DNA from: Candidatus Heimdallarchaeota archaeon LC_2
GTDB taxonomy: Archaea > Asgardarchaeota > Heimdallarchaeia > Heimdallarchaeales > Kariarchaeaceae
DNA: 45,857 bases
Assembly: GCA_001940725.1 (NCBI GenBank)
Contig: MDVR01000026.1
Coordinates: forward strand, 34,472-80,328
Direction: 5' to 3'
A program made the translations under genes and the position numbers. Of the stretch, positions 25,823 to 35,424 are shown one piece after another; within the stretch, counting starts at the first letter, position 1, and each line of letters opens with the position of its first letter. The notes under the pieces were generated by a model. The model saw nothing but the letters and a program-made list of their open reading frames with translations. It searched no databases and had not been told where the DNA came from.

Positions 25823-25843
25823 GTTTTAAAAAGTCAGACTTTT
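25823..25843 (+). promoter_or_regulatory. TATA box with overlapping 15-bp palindrome, ABC operon
   Basis: GTTTTAAAAA is a TATA element 30-38 bases before the ATG at 25861. AAAAGTC-A-GACTTTT (25829-25843) is a perfect palindrome that begins in the TATA box and ends before the expected start of transcription. That is where archaeal repressors commonly bind, so it is a candidate operator for the four-gene ABC operon. The rest of the 319-base gap (25542-25860) shows no convincing gene. Confidence 0.5.
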
Positions 25844-25860
25844 AAGCATATGAAACAATA

Positions 25861-26820
25861 ATGTCTCTATTGACTGAACAATTCCTTAAAGTCGAAAATG
25901 TAACCAAAACTTTTGGTAATTTTGTCGCATTAGATGGATTTAGTTGTGAGATACCTACTGGGGTAACAGGATTACTTGGACCAAATGGAGCAGGTAAGAC
26001 TACTTTTATTCGAGCCTTGCTTGGCATTCATCGTTTTCAATCAGGCCGAATTACTTTCATGAATTACGAATTACCTCATGATTTACTTACTGTTAAAGAT
26101 ATGATCGGGTATCAACCTGAAGTGAAGACAGTGATTAATCGGGTCACCGCGATGAAATATGTTGTACATATGTGTAGACTGGCAGGACTCCCTCATGAGG
26201 CTGCTAAACAACGAGCTTTTGATACATTACATTATGTGGGACTTGAAGAGGCGCGATACCGTCCCTTAGAGACTTATTCACAAGGAATGTTGCAGAAAGT
26301 TAAACTTGCAACCGCTCTAGTGCATGATCCACTTTTGCTAGTCCTAGATGAGCCTACAGCAGGTTGTGATCCAGATTCCCGGGAGCAGATTCTAAATTTA
26401 ATTTATGATCTCGGGCAAAATTATGGCAAAAATTTGCTTATTTCAACTCATCTTCTTCCAGATATTGAACGGGCTGCAGATTATGTCGTTCTCTTATCTC
26501 TTGGAAAGCTGGTTATGCAAGGAACCCTCACAGATGTACTTGCAAGAAATAAAACTTCTTCCAAACTAGAAATCAGAGTTTCTGGGAGTCCACAAAAATT
26601 TGCCGATCTTCTTGAAAAAGCAGGCTTTAACATTATTAGTGTAGCCACTGACATTCAGTGTATTCCTACCAATGACATTGGCATGAACAATTTTCTACCA
26701 ATTTTTAAATTGGCGAAAGAAAATAAAATGGACATTAGGAAAATTACTCCTTACAAGATACATCTTGAAGAAGTGTTCTTAGATGCAGTCCAAGAAAATG
26801 GAGGCAAATACGGAGGTTAA
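25861..26820 (+). CDS. ABC transporter ATP-binding subunit 1
   Basis: 319 residues. Walker A GPNGAGKTT at residues 40-48, signature YSQGMLQKV near 139-147 (SQGM in place of SGGE), Walker B LLLVLDEPT with D163/E164, and H-loop STHLLPDIE. The C-terminal 80 residues form an alpha/beta regulatory extension. It is the first gene of a four-gene operon with permease 1 six bases downstream; the GGAGG overlapping its end serves as ribosome binding site for that gene. The system belongs to the ABC-2 export class with unknown cargo. Confidence 0.92.
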   Translation: MSLLTEQFLKVENVTKTFGNFVALDGFSCEIPTGVTGLLGPNGAGKTTFIRALLGIHRFQSGRITFMNYELPHDLLTVKDMIGYQPEVKTVINRVTAMKYVVHMCRLAGLPHEAAKQRAFDTLHYVGLEEARYRPLETYSQGMLQKVKLATALVHDPLLLVLDEPTAGCDPDSREQILNLIYDLGQNYGKNLLISTHLLPDIERAADYVVLLSLGKLVMQGTLTDVLARNKTSSKLEIRVSGSPQKFADLLEKAGFNIISVATDIQCIPTNDIGMNNFLPIFKLAKENKMDIRKITPYKIHLEEVFLDAVQENGGKYGG

Positions 26821-26825
26821 TTATT

Positions 26826-27857
26826 ATGTCAAGTGAAATTATTAAAACAAATAGCGAAGGAGAGACCGAATATCTTGAAAAATTTGGTTACCGAGAATAC
26901 CAAGGTATTCGCACTTCTCGACTTAAGAGAGTACTAAGCATCATCGAGTTTGAAGTGAAATCAACTTGGAGTAGATCAACATTTGGAAAAGTGTTATTGG
27001 TGATCTTGATGGTTTTCAATTTCTTTGCAATATTGGCAGCTAGCTTTACTGGTAATCAAAGTTCCGGTTATCCTGGTGGCGCACGAGCGTATTATGATGA
27101 CGCACTTAATAACTTTATTGCAACTTATATTGGCTTTCTTGATTCAGGCTATATCACAGCAGGTCCAGATTTTCAAGCACTGGGTGGACCTAATTTAGGG
27201 TTTTTGTTAATTGCCTTATTTGCAATTGCTGGATCAGGTCTTTTTGCGGATGACAAGAATGGTAAAGTAATTGAAATTTATCTCTCGAGGGTACAGAAAA
27301 AAGAATATATCATAGGCAAAGTTGGAGCCATACTTACATATATCAATTTATTTTTGATGGTTCCCCTAATTATTGTTGTAACGTTCATGCTACAAGCTTG
27401 GGATGAACCCCATTATAAATATTGGGAACTTTATCTTAGAGTGATTTGGTTCAGTTTTCTGTATAGCCTAGTAATAGGGCTGATTATTCTATTCCTCTCA
27501 AGTATATTGGAGAAAAGAAATTATGCTAGTCTTGCATTTTTCTTGATCTATATGGTTGGTTCAATATTTGCACAAGGGGCCATCAATTCTAATCAATCAA
27601 ATGAATTTTTGATCTTACTTTCTCCTGATTATTTCCTTAGCCTATTAGCTTATGTCGCCCTAGGTGATACTAATCTTGGTTTTGGAGGGGATTACAATTT
27701 CGAAACAGACCGAAGGACTGGAGTTCAAGAATTAAATCTTAATGATGGTGCAGGATTGGAGTATTGGCACATTTACGGAGTTACTTTAGCAATAATTGTA
27801 TTGTTTTCACTATTACTTACATGGAAAATAAATCGTCTAACTACGGAGGAACTGTAA
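26826..27857 (+). CDS. ABC-2 type permease subunit 1
   Basis: 343 residues. A 60-residue cytoplasmic head precedes the first helix (KVLLVILMVFNFFAILAA). A periplasm-side loop rich in Gly/Tyr follows, then AGSGLFADDKNGKVIEIYLSRVQKKEYIIGK, the ABC-2 coupling region, and four more helices. A 40-residue loop before the last helix is also external. The unusual length of the head and the loops distinguishes it from simple NatB-type permeases. Cognate ATPase is the upstream gene. Confidence 0.82.
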   Translation: MSSEIIKTNSEGETEYLEKFGYREYQGIRTSRLKRVLSIIEFEVKSTWSRSTFGKVLLVILMVFNFFAILAASFTGNQSSGYPGGARAYYDDALNNFIATYIGFLDSGYITAGPDFQALGGPNLGFLLIALFAIAGSGLFADDKNGKVIEIYLSRVQKKEYIIGKVGAILTYINLFLMVPLIIVVTFMLQAWDEPHYKYWELYLRVIWFSFLYSLVIGLIILFLSSILEKRNYASLAFFLIYMVGSIFAQGAINSNQSNEFLILLSPDYFLSLLAYVALGDTNLGFGGDYNFETDRRTGVQELNLNDGAGLEYWHIYGVTLAIIVLFSLLLTWKINRLTTEEL

Positions 27858-27858
27858 T

Positions 27859-28818
27859 ATGGGAAATAATTTTAATGATATCGCTCGTGTACAAAACATT
27901 GTCAAATCATTTGGCGATGTGGTTGCAGTATCAGATTCAAGCTTCACAATCGAAAATGGCTCAATCATGGGATTTTTGGGACCCAATGGTTCAGGAAAAA
28001 CAACCTCAATTAGGATGCTTCTTGGACTCCTCAAACCGGAATCCGGGAGTGTTACATTATTCGGTCAAAATCCGTTTAATAATCATAAAATCAAGAACCG
28101 TCTCGGATACATTCCTGAAGAATATGCTTTTCCCAGATGGATGAAGGCTGAGGAATATCTAATAAACTTAGCAAGGTTTAATCTCCCTCGAGAAATAGCA
28201 ATTAGAAGAGCACGTGATGTATTGGAAGAAATGCAGCTAACTGAAGTAGCACAAAAACGCATAGTCCAATTCAGCAAGGGTATGAAGCAGCGAATGAAAA
28301 TTGGTCAGGCTCTAATTCATAAACCTTCTTTAATTATTGGTGATGAGCCATTCAATGGATTAGATCCAGTATTAAGAAAGAGGATGTTTGAAATCATACG
28401 TGGATATCAAGAAACTGATGATATGACATTCTTTATTAGCTCACATATACTTTTTGAGGTTGAAAATCTTGCAAATAAAATTATCTTGTTGTACAAAGGC
28501 CGTACTATTGCTCAAGGATCTGCTAAAAGAATCCGAGAAATGATTGCCGATCAACCACATGAGATAATGATCACTTCAGAGAGTGTTAAACCATTAGCAA
28601 ATCTTTTAATAAATAGTACTGATGAGAAAACTATTTCTGGATTGAAATTTGCCAGAAACTTCAATGATGAGGAACAATTAATAATATCAACATTAAATCC
28701 AAGAGCATTTTATTCTTTGTTAACTGATCTTGTGGTTGAACATGAAATTACCTTAAACGAATTAAGGGCAACGGATGAAGGATTGGAAAATCTCTTCAAA
28801 TCATTAACGGTGGGATAA
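27859..28818 (+). CDS. ABC transporter ATP-binding subunit 2
   Basis: 319 residues. Walker A GPNGSGKTT at 41-49, signature FSKGM at 138-142, Walker B LIIGDEPFNGLD with D162/E163, and H-loop SSHILFEVE. EPFNGLDP replaces the common EPTxGLDP. The preceding GGAGG lies eleven bases before the ATG. It follows permease 1 by one base and overlaps neither gene. With permease 2 it forms the second half of the operon; whether the two ATPases act as a heterodimer or as two exporters is not visible. Confidence 0.92.
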   Translation: MGNNFNDIARVQNIVKSFGDVVAVSDSSFTIENGSIMGFLGPNGSGKTTSIRMLLGLLKPESGSVTLFGQNPFNNHKIKNRLGYIPEEYAFPRWMKAEEYLINLARFNLPREIAIRRARDVLEEMQLTEVAQKRIVQFSKGMKQRMKIGQALIHKPSLIIGDEPFNGLDPVLRKRMFEIIRGYQETDDMTFFISSHILFEVENLANKIILLYKGRTIAQGSAKRIREMIADQPHEIMITSESVKPLANLLINSTDEKTISGLKFARNFNDEEQLIISTLNPRAFYSLLTDLVVEHEITLNELRATDEGLENLFKSLTVG

Positions 28819-28819
28819 A

Positions 28820-29647
28820 ATGTCAACAAAAAACAATACTGAAATTGAAACATATGCGAATGAGCAATATTCTAAATTATTGCTAAGTACGAAATTAGGC
28901 TTGCTTACTCTGCTTAATGGAAAGAAATGGATGATTTATGTTTTTCTTGCAATCCTACCAATTTTAATCTCATGGGTATCTAAAGACTATTTGTTTGGAA
29001 ATGAAGATGCAGAAACAGCATTTGTTGATGTTTATATTGGCTTCTTCTTCATTTTTATGTTTCCATTTGGAGCTATGTTAATTAGCCTTCCAGTAAGTTC
29101 TGATGAAATTTCCGATAATATTATAGATCTTTATCTTGTGCGGCCTATTCGTAGGGATGTATACTGGACTTCAAGATGGATTAGTGTTAACATTGGAGTA
29201 AATATCATCAATGCTGGGATTGTCACATTTTATTGGATCTATTTCAATCTGATTGAGAATGGGTCCGATGATATTCCATTAGGAATTGCACATATATTCA
29301 GTGATATATTTATTTATTTCAAGATGTTGTATTTAATATTCTGGGGTGCAATGGTATATAGCGGATTATTTCTCTTAATAGGTTCAATAGGAAGTCGTGG
29401 ATTTACGATCGGTATGATGGTTGCGCTTCTAGAAACGTTTTTTGTAAGTCTTTTATTTCTTAGTGGAAGTGCTTACATTCCAAGGACTCATCTTAACAAT
29501 CTATCTTATGACATATTTAAAAGAGAACAACTTAGAGATCTTACAACTGATTTTTCTATGACATATGCCTATGGGTATCTTATTTCCTTTGCACTAATTT
29601 TCTATTTAATGGGAATATGGTATTTCAAAAGAAAAGAATTTAATTAA
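28820..29647 (+). CDS. ABC-2 type permease subunit 2
   Basis: 275 residues with about six hydrophobic segments. WMIYVFLAILPILISWVS is the first; VSSDEISDNIIDLYLVRPIRRDVYWTSRWIS holds the ABC-2 coupling region with the typical SDEIS/RPI pattern. It starts one base after the stop of ATPase 2 and ends the operon. Subunits 1 and 2 are similar in layout but not obviously recent copies of each other. Confidence 0.82.
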   Translation: MSTKNNTEIETYANEQYSKLLLSTKLGLLTLLNGKKWMIYVFLAILPILISWVSKDYLFGNEDAETAFVDVYIGFFFIFMFPFGAMLISLPVSSDEISDNIIDLYLVRPIRRDVYWTSRWISVNIGVNIINAGIVTFYWIYFNLIENGSDDIPLGIAHIFSDIFIYFKMLYLIFWGAMVYSGLFLLIGSIGSRGFTIGMMVALLETFFVSLLFLSGSAYIPRTHLNNLSYDIFKREQLRDLTTDFSMTYAYGYLISFALIFYLMGIWYFKRKEFN

Positions 29648-29720
29648 GTCTGAACAAATTAATCCATAATTCAAAAATATATTCAATCCTTCTTAATTTA
29701 AGAATCAATAACTTATATAC

Positions 29721-30269
29721 GTGAAATTAGATGATATTTTGTTGACTTCCAATATTAATGAAAATGAAGAAATCGTCAAGAATTTTGTCAACGCTTTAAA
29801 TGAACGCAAATTTGATAAAGCAGCTGATTTTGTACATGATGAATTTGAATTCATGGATGAATGGTTTGAATATATCGAATTTTACAAAAACATTGCTCCA
29901 GATCCACTAAAAATAAACAATAGTAAAGTTGGATGGATAAATCGTCATAGATATAACGCGAAATCGCTAAAGGGACTGAGGCGAATAATATTAAAAATTA
30001 TGTCACATGATAATGATGTTTGGATTTGGAGTAAAAGGAGAGGAATTCACTCTAGTGATTTTGATGGGTTCCCTGCCACAAATAGAGAATTAGACCTTAA
30101 TTCTTTTGTTATGTATGAAATCAAGAATAAATTAATCTACAGGGCTTTCAATATGGACGATGATTTGAGAGGATTTGTACAAATAGGAAAAGTTATTCTT
30201 GAGGAAAATGATAAAATCAAAATCGATCAATATATGTCTAAGTTAAGACAAATTGGACTAGTGAAGTAA
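29721..30269 (+). CDS. NTF2-like (SnoaL-type) protein
   Basis: 182 residues. An opening helix pair (ENEEIVKNFVNALNERKFDK) and a cone-like sheet (AADFVHDEFEF, VWIWSKRRGIHSSDFDGFPAT, LNSFVMYEIKNKLIYRAFN) fit the NTF2/SnoaL fold used by polyketide cyclases, ester cyclases and many binding proteins. MDDDLRGFVQIG echoes the D-D/LG ending of ester-cyclase-like members. The start is a GTG. It is convergent with the B-box gene, with two bases between the stops. No substrate can be assigned. Confidence 0.6.
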   Translation: MKLDDILLTSNINENEEIVKNFVNALNERKFDKAADFVHDEFEFMDEWFEYIEFYKNIAPDPLKINNSKVGWINRHRYNAKSLKGLRRIILKIMSHDNDVWIWSKRRGIHSSDFDGFPATNRELDLNSFVMYEIKNKLIYRAFNMDDDLRGFVQIGKVILEENDKIKIDQYMSKLRQIGLVK

Positions 30270-30271
30270 AA

Positions 30272-30523
30272 TTAGAGCCATTTCATAAAGTCTGAAGTTG
30301 CCCAACCAAATATTATTCCAAATAAGAAAACGAAAATGAAAAATGTTAACACAGTATTCCTATATTTCATCTTGTCATAACAACCGAAACAATACAATTC
30401 GTAATTTGTGGGTGAGCCTCTAGTTTTATGATCCAATTCACAAATAGCTATGAAACACCTATCACACACCCATTTAGTTTTAACATTTGAATGGTTGTAA
30501 CAATTAGTTAATTCTGTAATCAT
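30272..30523 (-). CDS. B-box-like zinc finger membrane protein
   Basis: 83 residues. C8, H11, C20, C23, C28, D31 and H32 follow the B-box order C-x2-H-x8-C-x2-C-x4-C-x2-D, and C45/C48 (YCFGC) provide another pair. A membrane helix (NTVLTFFIFVFLFGIIFGW) closes the protein. B-box zinc fingers mediate protein contacts in eukaryotic TRIM proteins; in prokaryotes they are often fused to membrane helices or rhomboid proteases. This one would expose the finger to the cytoplasm. The ATG is preceded by an overlapping out-of-frame ATG. Confidence 0.72.
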   Translation of the reverse strand: MITELTNCYNHSNVKTKWVCDRCFIAICELDHKTRGSPTNYELYCFGCYDKMKYRNTVLTFFIFVFLFGIIFGWATSDFMKWL

Positions 30524-30635
30524 TCATCTCTCAAGTTTATATATTGTCTTTCATAATTAAAAATATTTTGAGAAATAGATATTGTAAGAAGATTATACAA
30601 CGATTATACTTGACACTAGTTATAGTTCGTAATTA

Positions 30636-31931
30636 CTACATATGTCGGACAACAGCTTGCCCAAATTCACTGCATTTGATTGGTGTGACATTATCCATCT
30701 GCCGCGCTAAATCATAGGTTACTTCTTTATTATTTATTGCACCTTGAATTCCCTTATGAATTAGAGCCGCAGCTTCACCCCAACCCATATAATCAAGCAT
30801 TATTGCTGCTGAAAGTAAAACTGAACCAGGATTAACTTTATCCATGCCTGTATATTTTGGAGCAGTGCCATGAGTTGCTTCTGCAACGATTACTCCAGTT
30901 TTATAATTAATATTTGCACCTGGTGCCATTCCAAGTCCTCCTACTAGTGCGGCAGCAGCATCGGAAATATAATCACCGTTAAGGTTCATAGTAGCCAAAA
31001 CTGAAAATTCAGATGATCGCAATAATATATGTTGGAAGATGATATCAGCAATTCGATCATTTACGAGTATTTTTCCTTCTGGTATTTTACCTTCATATTT
31101 ATCCCATAATTCATCTTCAGTAACAATATATTGACGAAATTCCTGAACTGCAACTTCATATCCCCAATTTTTGAAGGCACCTTCCGTATATTTCATGATA
31201 TTACCTTTGTGTACAAGAGTAACTGTTGGCAGATTTTTCTCGATAGCATATTTTATTGCTGCACGGACTAATCTCTTTGAACCGGTTTCTGAAATCGGTT
31301 TAATTCCAATCCCTGAATCTTCTCGGACTGTCTTACCAAGTTCTCGTAATAATTTTAGCAACTTCTTTTGTCCTTCTTCACCTTTTTTGAATTCAATACC
31401 CGAATAAACATCTTCACTATTTTCTCTGAATATTACTAGATCTACTTCTTCAGGATGTTTAACTCGACTTGGTACACCATCAAAATATTTGACTGGTCTT
31501 ACACAGGCATAAAGATCCAGCATTTGACGTATCCCAACATTAAGTGATCTAAAACCTTCACCTATAGGAGTAGTTAGGGGTCCTTTCAAAGAAATCAGAT
31601 ACTCACCAATTGCATCAATTGTGTCTTTAGGCAAATAAGCATGTCTTTGCTCGTCTATAGGTAATTTGACTAATTCTTCATCGGTTAATTCTGGATGATA
31701 AAATTCTCTAGCTTCATCCCCTGCGTAGATTTTAAACCAGGAGATTTTTTTAGTGCCACCGTATGCTTTTTGGACTGCAGCATCCACAGTTGGAATTGTT
31801 GCTTTTAGGATATCTGGACCAATCCCATCCCCTGCTATATAAGGCACAATGGGATTATTTGGAACATTTAATTTCCCGTTATCAATAGTCACTTTACTTC
31901 CCTCAGTGGGGGGACTAATTTTTTCAAACAT
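30636..31931 (-). CDS. icd: NADP-dependent isocitrate dehydrogenase
   Basis: 431 residues, the length of bacterial-type homodimeric IDH. Isocitrate-binding residues are present as S129, N131, R135 and R145 (E. coli S113, N115, R119, R129). K359, Y360, V366, Y406 and R410 correspond to the E. coli NADP determinants K344, Y345, V351, Y391 and R395, so it should use NADP. It makes 2-oxoglutarate, CO2 and NADPH in the TCA cycle or in glutamate synthesis. The start [15 protein letters not shown] is family-like. A perfect AT palindrome lies 13-31 bases upstream of the ATG. Confidence 0.95.
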   Translation of the reverse strand: MFEKISPPTEGSKVTIDNGKLNVPNNPIVPYIAGDGIGPDILKATIPTVDAAVQKAYGGTKKISWFKIYAGDEAREFYHPELTDEELVKLPIDEQRHAYLPKDTIDAIGEYLISLKGPLTTPIGEGFRSLNVGIRQMLDLYACVRPVKYFDGVPSRVKHPEEVDLVIFRENSEDVYSGIEFKKGEEGQKKLLKLLRELGKTVREDSGIGIKPISETGSKRLVRAAIKYAIEKNLPTVTLVHKGNIMKYTEGAFKNWGYEVAVQEFRQYIVTEDELWDKYEGKIPEGKILVNDRIADIIFQHILLRSSEFSVLATMNLNGDYISDAAAALVGGLGMAPGANINYKTGVIVAEATHGTAPKYTGMDKVNPGSVLLSAAIMLDYMGWGEAAALIHKGIQGAINNKEVTYDLARQMDNVTPIKCSEFGQAVVRHM

Positions 31932-31943
31932 TAACGATTTGCC

Positions 31944-31962
31944 AAATTTTAATAATTAAAAT
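31944..31962 (-). promoter_or_regulatory. 19-bp perfect AT palindrome upstream of icd
   Basis: AATTTTAATAATTAAAATT is a perfect inverted repeat spanning the expected TATA position for icd. It may be no more than a symmetric TATA-like tract, or an operator. It shares the core TTAATAATTAA with the palindrome at 1275-1291. Confidence 0.35.
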
Positions 31963-32015
31963 TCAATGATAACGACCCAAATTTTTGAGAATAATATTTT
32001 TGTATATACTAAATT

Positions 32016-33209
32016 CTATTCATCAAAGATTACTTTTTCCTTTTCTATTGCATTTGTCATGATACGCAACAAGATTGTAACAAAAGATATGTTCAACAGC
32101 ATATATAACGAAGAATTTAGCCAATTTTCGCTGAATGCTACATTCAGTGCAGTTTTGTAAGCCCAAAAAAATGGATTGATAATCTGTGCAGCTGTTTCTT
32201 GTAAGGGATCCGATATAAGGCTGAAATAAAATAGAAATGCGAGAATCATATTTGCAGTAGATCCCAATCTATCTCCAGATTCCTTTCCAAGCATTAATTG
32301 GGCCGTTAACATTATTTCCATTGATGTAAAAATAAGCAAAATAAATAATGATGAAATGATAATTAAATTTTTAAATGTAATTATGTTTTCAGAAAAAACA
32401 ATTGTAGATAATCCATCATTATTGGAATCCGATTCATTTATTATTTGAATTGAAATAAGAACGCCAATGACATAGCTCGTGACCGTAGCTAATCCATAAA
32501 TCACACCAGTGAGTAATTTAGATATCACTAATTCTTTTCTATTTATGGTGGACGTTAGTAATAATTCCATCATTCCTGCACTTTTCTCTGCACTGAAACC
32601 AGTAATTCTAATGGCAGAGCTTGCGAGAATTAATATTAGAAAAGACATGTAAGCCAAAGGGAAGGCTAATGCACCTCTATCTTTAACCTCACCTTGTTTT
32701 GCAATATCCTCTTTTCCATATACTTGAACAAATTGAATTGTTGGTACAATTACTGGTTTTAGCAATTCTTCTGAAACCACAGTCTCTACTATCGTTGGAA
32801 TAATTCCAAACATTACTGCATCACTACGTATATTTGTGTCTGAAGCTTTAGTGTAGTAGGTTGCTACATGGGTCTCATTTGCTACTTGACTGAAATTTGC
32901 AGGTAGCCATATTCCATTTTCACTATTTATGAAATCTTCATAACTATTTACGAATTTGAGAGTTAAATCGTTATTCGGAACAAAAAAAGCTTCAAATTCC
33001 TCAGTTATATTTTGTCCTAGGTTTAATCCTGTTATCCCTTCATCTTCATTGAATAATGTAACAGCAAAGGGGTCATCAATACTTGATAATAATGGGATCA
33101 GTCCAAAACCAATCATAAGAAACATAGGTACTAACAGGGTTGCTAGAACTGCTTTTTGTTGAAATAATGATTTCACATCTTTGAGTAATAAAATTTTTAG
33201 TTGGACCAT
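32016..33209 (-). CDS. ABC-2 type permease (NatB-like)
   Basis: 397 residues. A first helix (AVLATLLVPMFLMIGFGLIPL) is followed by a large extracytoplasmic domain of about 130 residues, then five helices, starting LAYMSFLILILASSAIRITGF and containing SAEKSAGMMELLLTSTINRKELVISKLLTG, the coupling motif. This is the NatB/YhaP plan. A GAGGAG motif lies before the ATG at 33209. The ATPase gene is directly upstream, 11 bases apart. Cargo unknown; Na+ or drug export is one family precedent. Confidence 0.82.
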   Translation of the reverse strand: MVQLKILLLKDVKSLFQQKAVLATLLVPMFLMIGFGLIPLLSSIDDPFAVTLFNEDEGITGLNLGQNITEEFEAFFVPNNDLTLKFVNSYEDFINSENGIWLPANFSQVANETHVATYYTKASDTNIRSDAVMFGIIPTIVETVVSEELLKPVIVPTIQFVQVYGKEDIAKQGEVKDRGALAFPLAYMSFLILILASSAIRITGFSAEKSAGMMELLLTSTINRKELVISKLLTGVIYGLATVTSYVIGVLISIQIINESDSNNDGLSTIVFSENIITFKNLIIISSLFILLIFTSMEIMLTAQLMLGKESGDRLGSTANMILAFLFYFSLISDPLQETAAQIINPFFWAYKTALNVAFSENWLNSSLYMLLNISFVTILLRIMTNAIEKEKVIFDE

Positions 33210-33220
33210 ATTTCATCTCC

Positions 33221-33961
33221 TCATCGTTCCTCAAAAGCTGCAACTAGAGCATCTTCCAAATCTCCATCTTTTGTATAATAATTCAGTATTTCTTCTCTAG
33301 TGCCAGTTTTTAATATTTTCCCATTTTTCATGATTACGATGTCTTCTGCCAATTCTTCTAGATCAGTTATGATATGAGAGGACATCAGAACTGTTTTCCC
33401 TTTCTTTACCTGTTCTTGAATTATTTTTCTAATAATTGCAGCCCGAGCAAGGTCAAGACCAGTTGTTGGTTCATCGAGAATTAGTATTTCTTCCCCCATT
33501 AAAATCGCTCGAATAAATCCCAAAGCTCTCTGCTCTCCACCGGAGAGAACCGACCATTTTTTCTCTATAATATCTTTTAAATCCAATCGATTTAGAAGTA
33601 TGTCTAAATCTTGGATATAATCCACTTTCTTTTTTCCAGCAAGATTAAGGATAAACTCAATATTATCTCGTCCGCTCAGATTTTTATATCCTGCATTGAT
33701 TTGAGGTAAGAAGCCGATTTTACGTCTGATTTCTTCAGGGTTCTCATTAACATCTACACCCAATACTTGAGCATTTCCAGATGTTGGTTTTAATAATCCA
33801 AGAATCACTCTTATTGTGGTGGTTTTTCCAGCACCATTGGGTCCTAGCAAAGCAGTTGTTCTACCCATTCTGAGATTAAGTGAGATATCTTTAAGAATAT
33901 GATACTTATCAATAATTTTATTGACATTTTCTAATAAACAGAGGCTTGTAGAACTAGTCAT
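33221..33961 (-). CDS. ABC transporter ATP-binding subunit (NatA-like)
   Basis: 246 residues, a single nucleotide-binding domain. Walker A GPNGAGKTT at 40-48, signature LSGGE at 139-143, Walker B ILILDEPTTGLD with D163/E164 and H-loop SSHIITDLEE. It is short compared with the other ABC ATPases here because it has no C-terminal extension. It pairs with the NatB-like permease downstream as a two-gene operon. The promoter region upstream (33962-34172, divergent with the crotonase gene) is AT-rich. Confidence 0.92.
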   Translation of the reverse strand: MTSSTSLCLLENVNKIIDKYHILKDISLNLRMGRTTALLGPNGAGKTTTIRVILGLLKPTSGNAQVLGVDVNENPEEIRRKIGFLPQINAGYKNLSGRDNIEFILNLAGKKKVDYIQDLDILLNRLDLKDIIEKKWSVLSGGEQRALGFIRAILMGEEILILDEPTTGLDLARAAIIRKIIQEQVKKGKTVLMSSHIITDLEELAEDIVIMKNGKILKTGTREEILNYYTKDGDLEDALVAAFEER

Positions 33962-34172
33962 TCCCAGAAAACAGTATAAATTTAGTCACTTTTCAATAGT
34001 GTGATATTGATTAAATTATTACGAACTGATATGAGTTTAATAAATTAATTCTCAATATTAGTTTTCCAAACTTATTAAATCAAAATATTACAATTTTTCA
34101 GTTGAAAATCCGTTTTATTTAAGTTAGTAAACAAATAACTTTTCTGAAATTATATTATTTGGAGGTTGTAAT

Positions 34173-34934
34173 ATGAGCGAAGTTATTGCCACAAAAGACT
34201 ATGACAATAAAGTATTAATTCTTCAAATGACTGGAAAAACCAATAGTTTCACTAAATCATTTCTCACAACACTTGAGCTGTGGCTTGATCATGCTGTCTT
34301 AGATAAGCAGTTTCATTCTGTAATAATTACTGGATCTGGAAATATTTTTTCTGTTGGAGGGGATTTAAACCAAATGAAAGAAGAAGTTGATAAAGGAGAC
34401 CCAGAGGGTTATGTGCGAAAAATTGTACCAATTATAAATAGGATTATAAAGAAGATCATCGAACATCCAATCCCTATAATTGCCGCTATTAATGGGAGCG
34501 CCGCTGGAGGGGGTTTATCTTTAGCATTATCATGTGATAGAGTAATTGCTGTTCCAGAAGCAAAGTTTGCTTTCGCCTTTGGTGCTTTAAACCTGACCCC
34601 TGATTCAGGTTCAACTATATTCTTTAATAGACGATTTGGTTATTCAAGATCATTATTTAATATTTTAACTGCTAAAGTAATATCTGCAAAGGAAGCGTAC
34701 AACTTAAACGCGATTGATGAACTTTCTGATCCCTCAAATCTAATAAATGACGCAATAAAATATTCAATCAGTTTGAAATTAATTAATCGAGATGTAATCG
34801 GTCAAACTAAAAGATTGTTAAATTCAGGTATTATTTCAATTATAGATCAACAATTGAGAGAAGAGTATGATTCAATAAGAAAAGCTAGTGGATCAACAGA
34901 TTTTTCTGATCAACTTAATAAATTAATTTATTAG
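34173..34934 (+). CDS. crotonase family enzyme, isomerase type
   Basis: 253 residues of the enoyl-CoA hydratase/isomerase fold, with the oxyanion-hole segments GNIFSVGGDLNQM and GSAAGGGLSLALSCD. The two catalytic glutamates of enoyl-CoA hydratase are absent: aligned positions are S116 and F136. Instead an Asp (D144) is present in LTPDSGST, as in PaaG-type isomerases and related enzymes, so double-bond isomerisation of an acyl-CoA is a better guess than hydration. A perfect GGAGGT six bases before the ATG fixes the start. The last 21 codons are duplicated downstream as part of a 373-bp repeat. Confidence 0.82.
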   Translation: MSEVIATKDYDNKVLILQMTGKTNSFTKSFLTTLELWLDHAVLDKQFHSVIITGSGNIFSVGGDLNQMKEEVDKGDPEGYVRKIVPIINRIIKKIIEHPIPIIAAINGSAAGGGLSLALSCDRVIAVPEAKFAFAFGALNLTPDSGSTIFFNRRFGYSRSLFNILTAKVISAKEAYNLNAIDELSDPSNLINDAIKYSISLKLINRDVIGQTKRLLNSGIISIIDQQLREEYDSIRKASGSTDFSDQLNKLIY

Positions 34935-35012
34935 AAAGGATCTTTAATAATTATAGATCTTACACTGTTAATAATAGATCTTTAACACTAATCATCATAT
35001 TAAATTGGTAGA

Positions 35013-35022
35013 TTATATAAAT
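35013..35022 (+). promoter_or_regulatory. TATA box, first copy
   Basis: TTATATAAAT centred about 34 bases before the ATG at 35052, which would give a short leader of about ten bases. It belongs to the first unit of the duplication and drives the truncated frame. Confidence 0.5.
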
Positions 35023-35051
35023 CTAAATGTTCCACGAGAAAATAAGTTAAC

Positions 35052-35261
35052 ATGTCAGAAGAGATTGAGGATTCTGGATCATACTATACAGATGATGCTC
35101 AACCTAAGAAAGGTGGAAGTATCAAGAAGGGTATAGGAGTAGGTGTTATTGTAACACTTGTATTCGAACTTTTTGTAAGTTTCGCACTTGAAGCTGATAC
35201 AAACCTAGTACATAGATATATTGCATATATGTTGGGAATTGGATTCAATAAGAAAAGCTAG
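35052..35261 (+). pseudogene. truncated duplicate of the 781-residue membrane protein
   Basis: 69 codons. The first 63 are identical in DNA and protein to the start of the gene at 35425 (MSEEIEDSGSYY...YMLGIG), including the first two hydrophobic segments. Reading then runs into the copied crotonase tail in another frame and stops after FNKKS. The product would be a two-helix fragment with the acidic head. It has its own copy of the promoter, so it may be expressed. It is best seen as a by-product of the tandem duplication. Confidence 0.75.
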
Positions 35262-35385
35262 TGGATCAACAGATTTTTCTGATCAACTTAATAAATTAAT
35301 TTATTAGAAAGGATCTTTAATAATTATAGATCTTACACTGTTAATAATAGATCTTTAACACTAATCATCATATTAAATTGGTAGA

Positions 35386-35395
35386 TTATATAAAT
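35386..35395 (+). promoter_or_regulatory. TATA box, second copy
   Basis: The same TTATATAAAT element, 373 bases further on, is the promoter of the full-length gene at 35425. Both copies should recruit the basal factors equally. Confidence 0.5.
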
Positions 35396-35424
35396 CTAAA
35401 TGTTCCACGAGAAAATAAGTTAAC

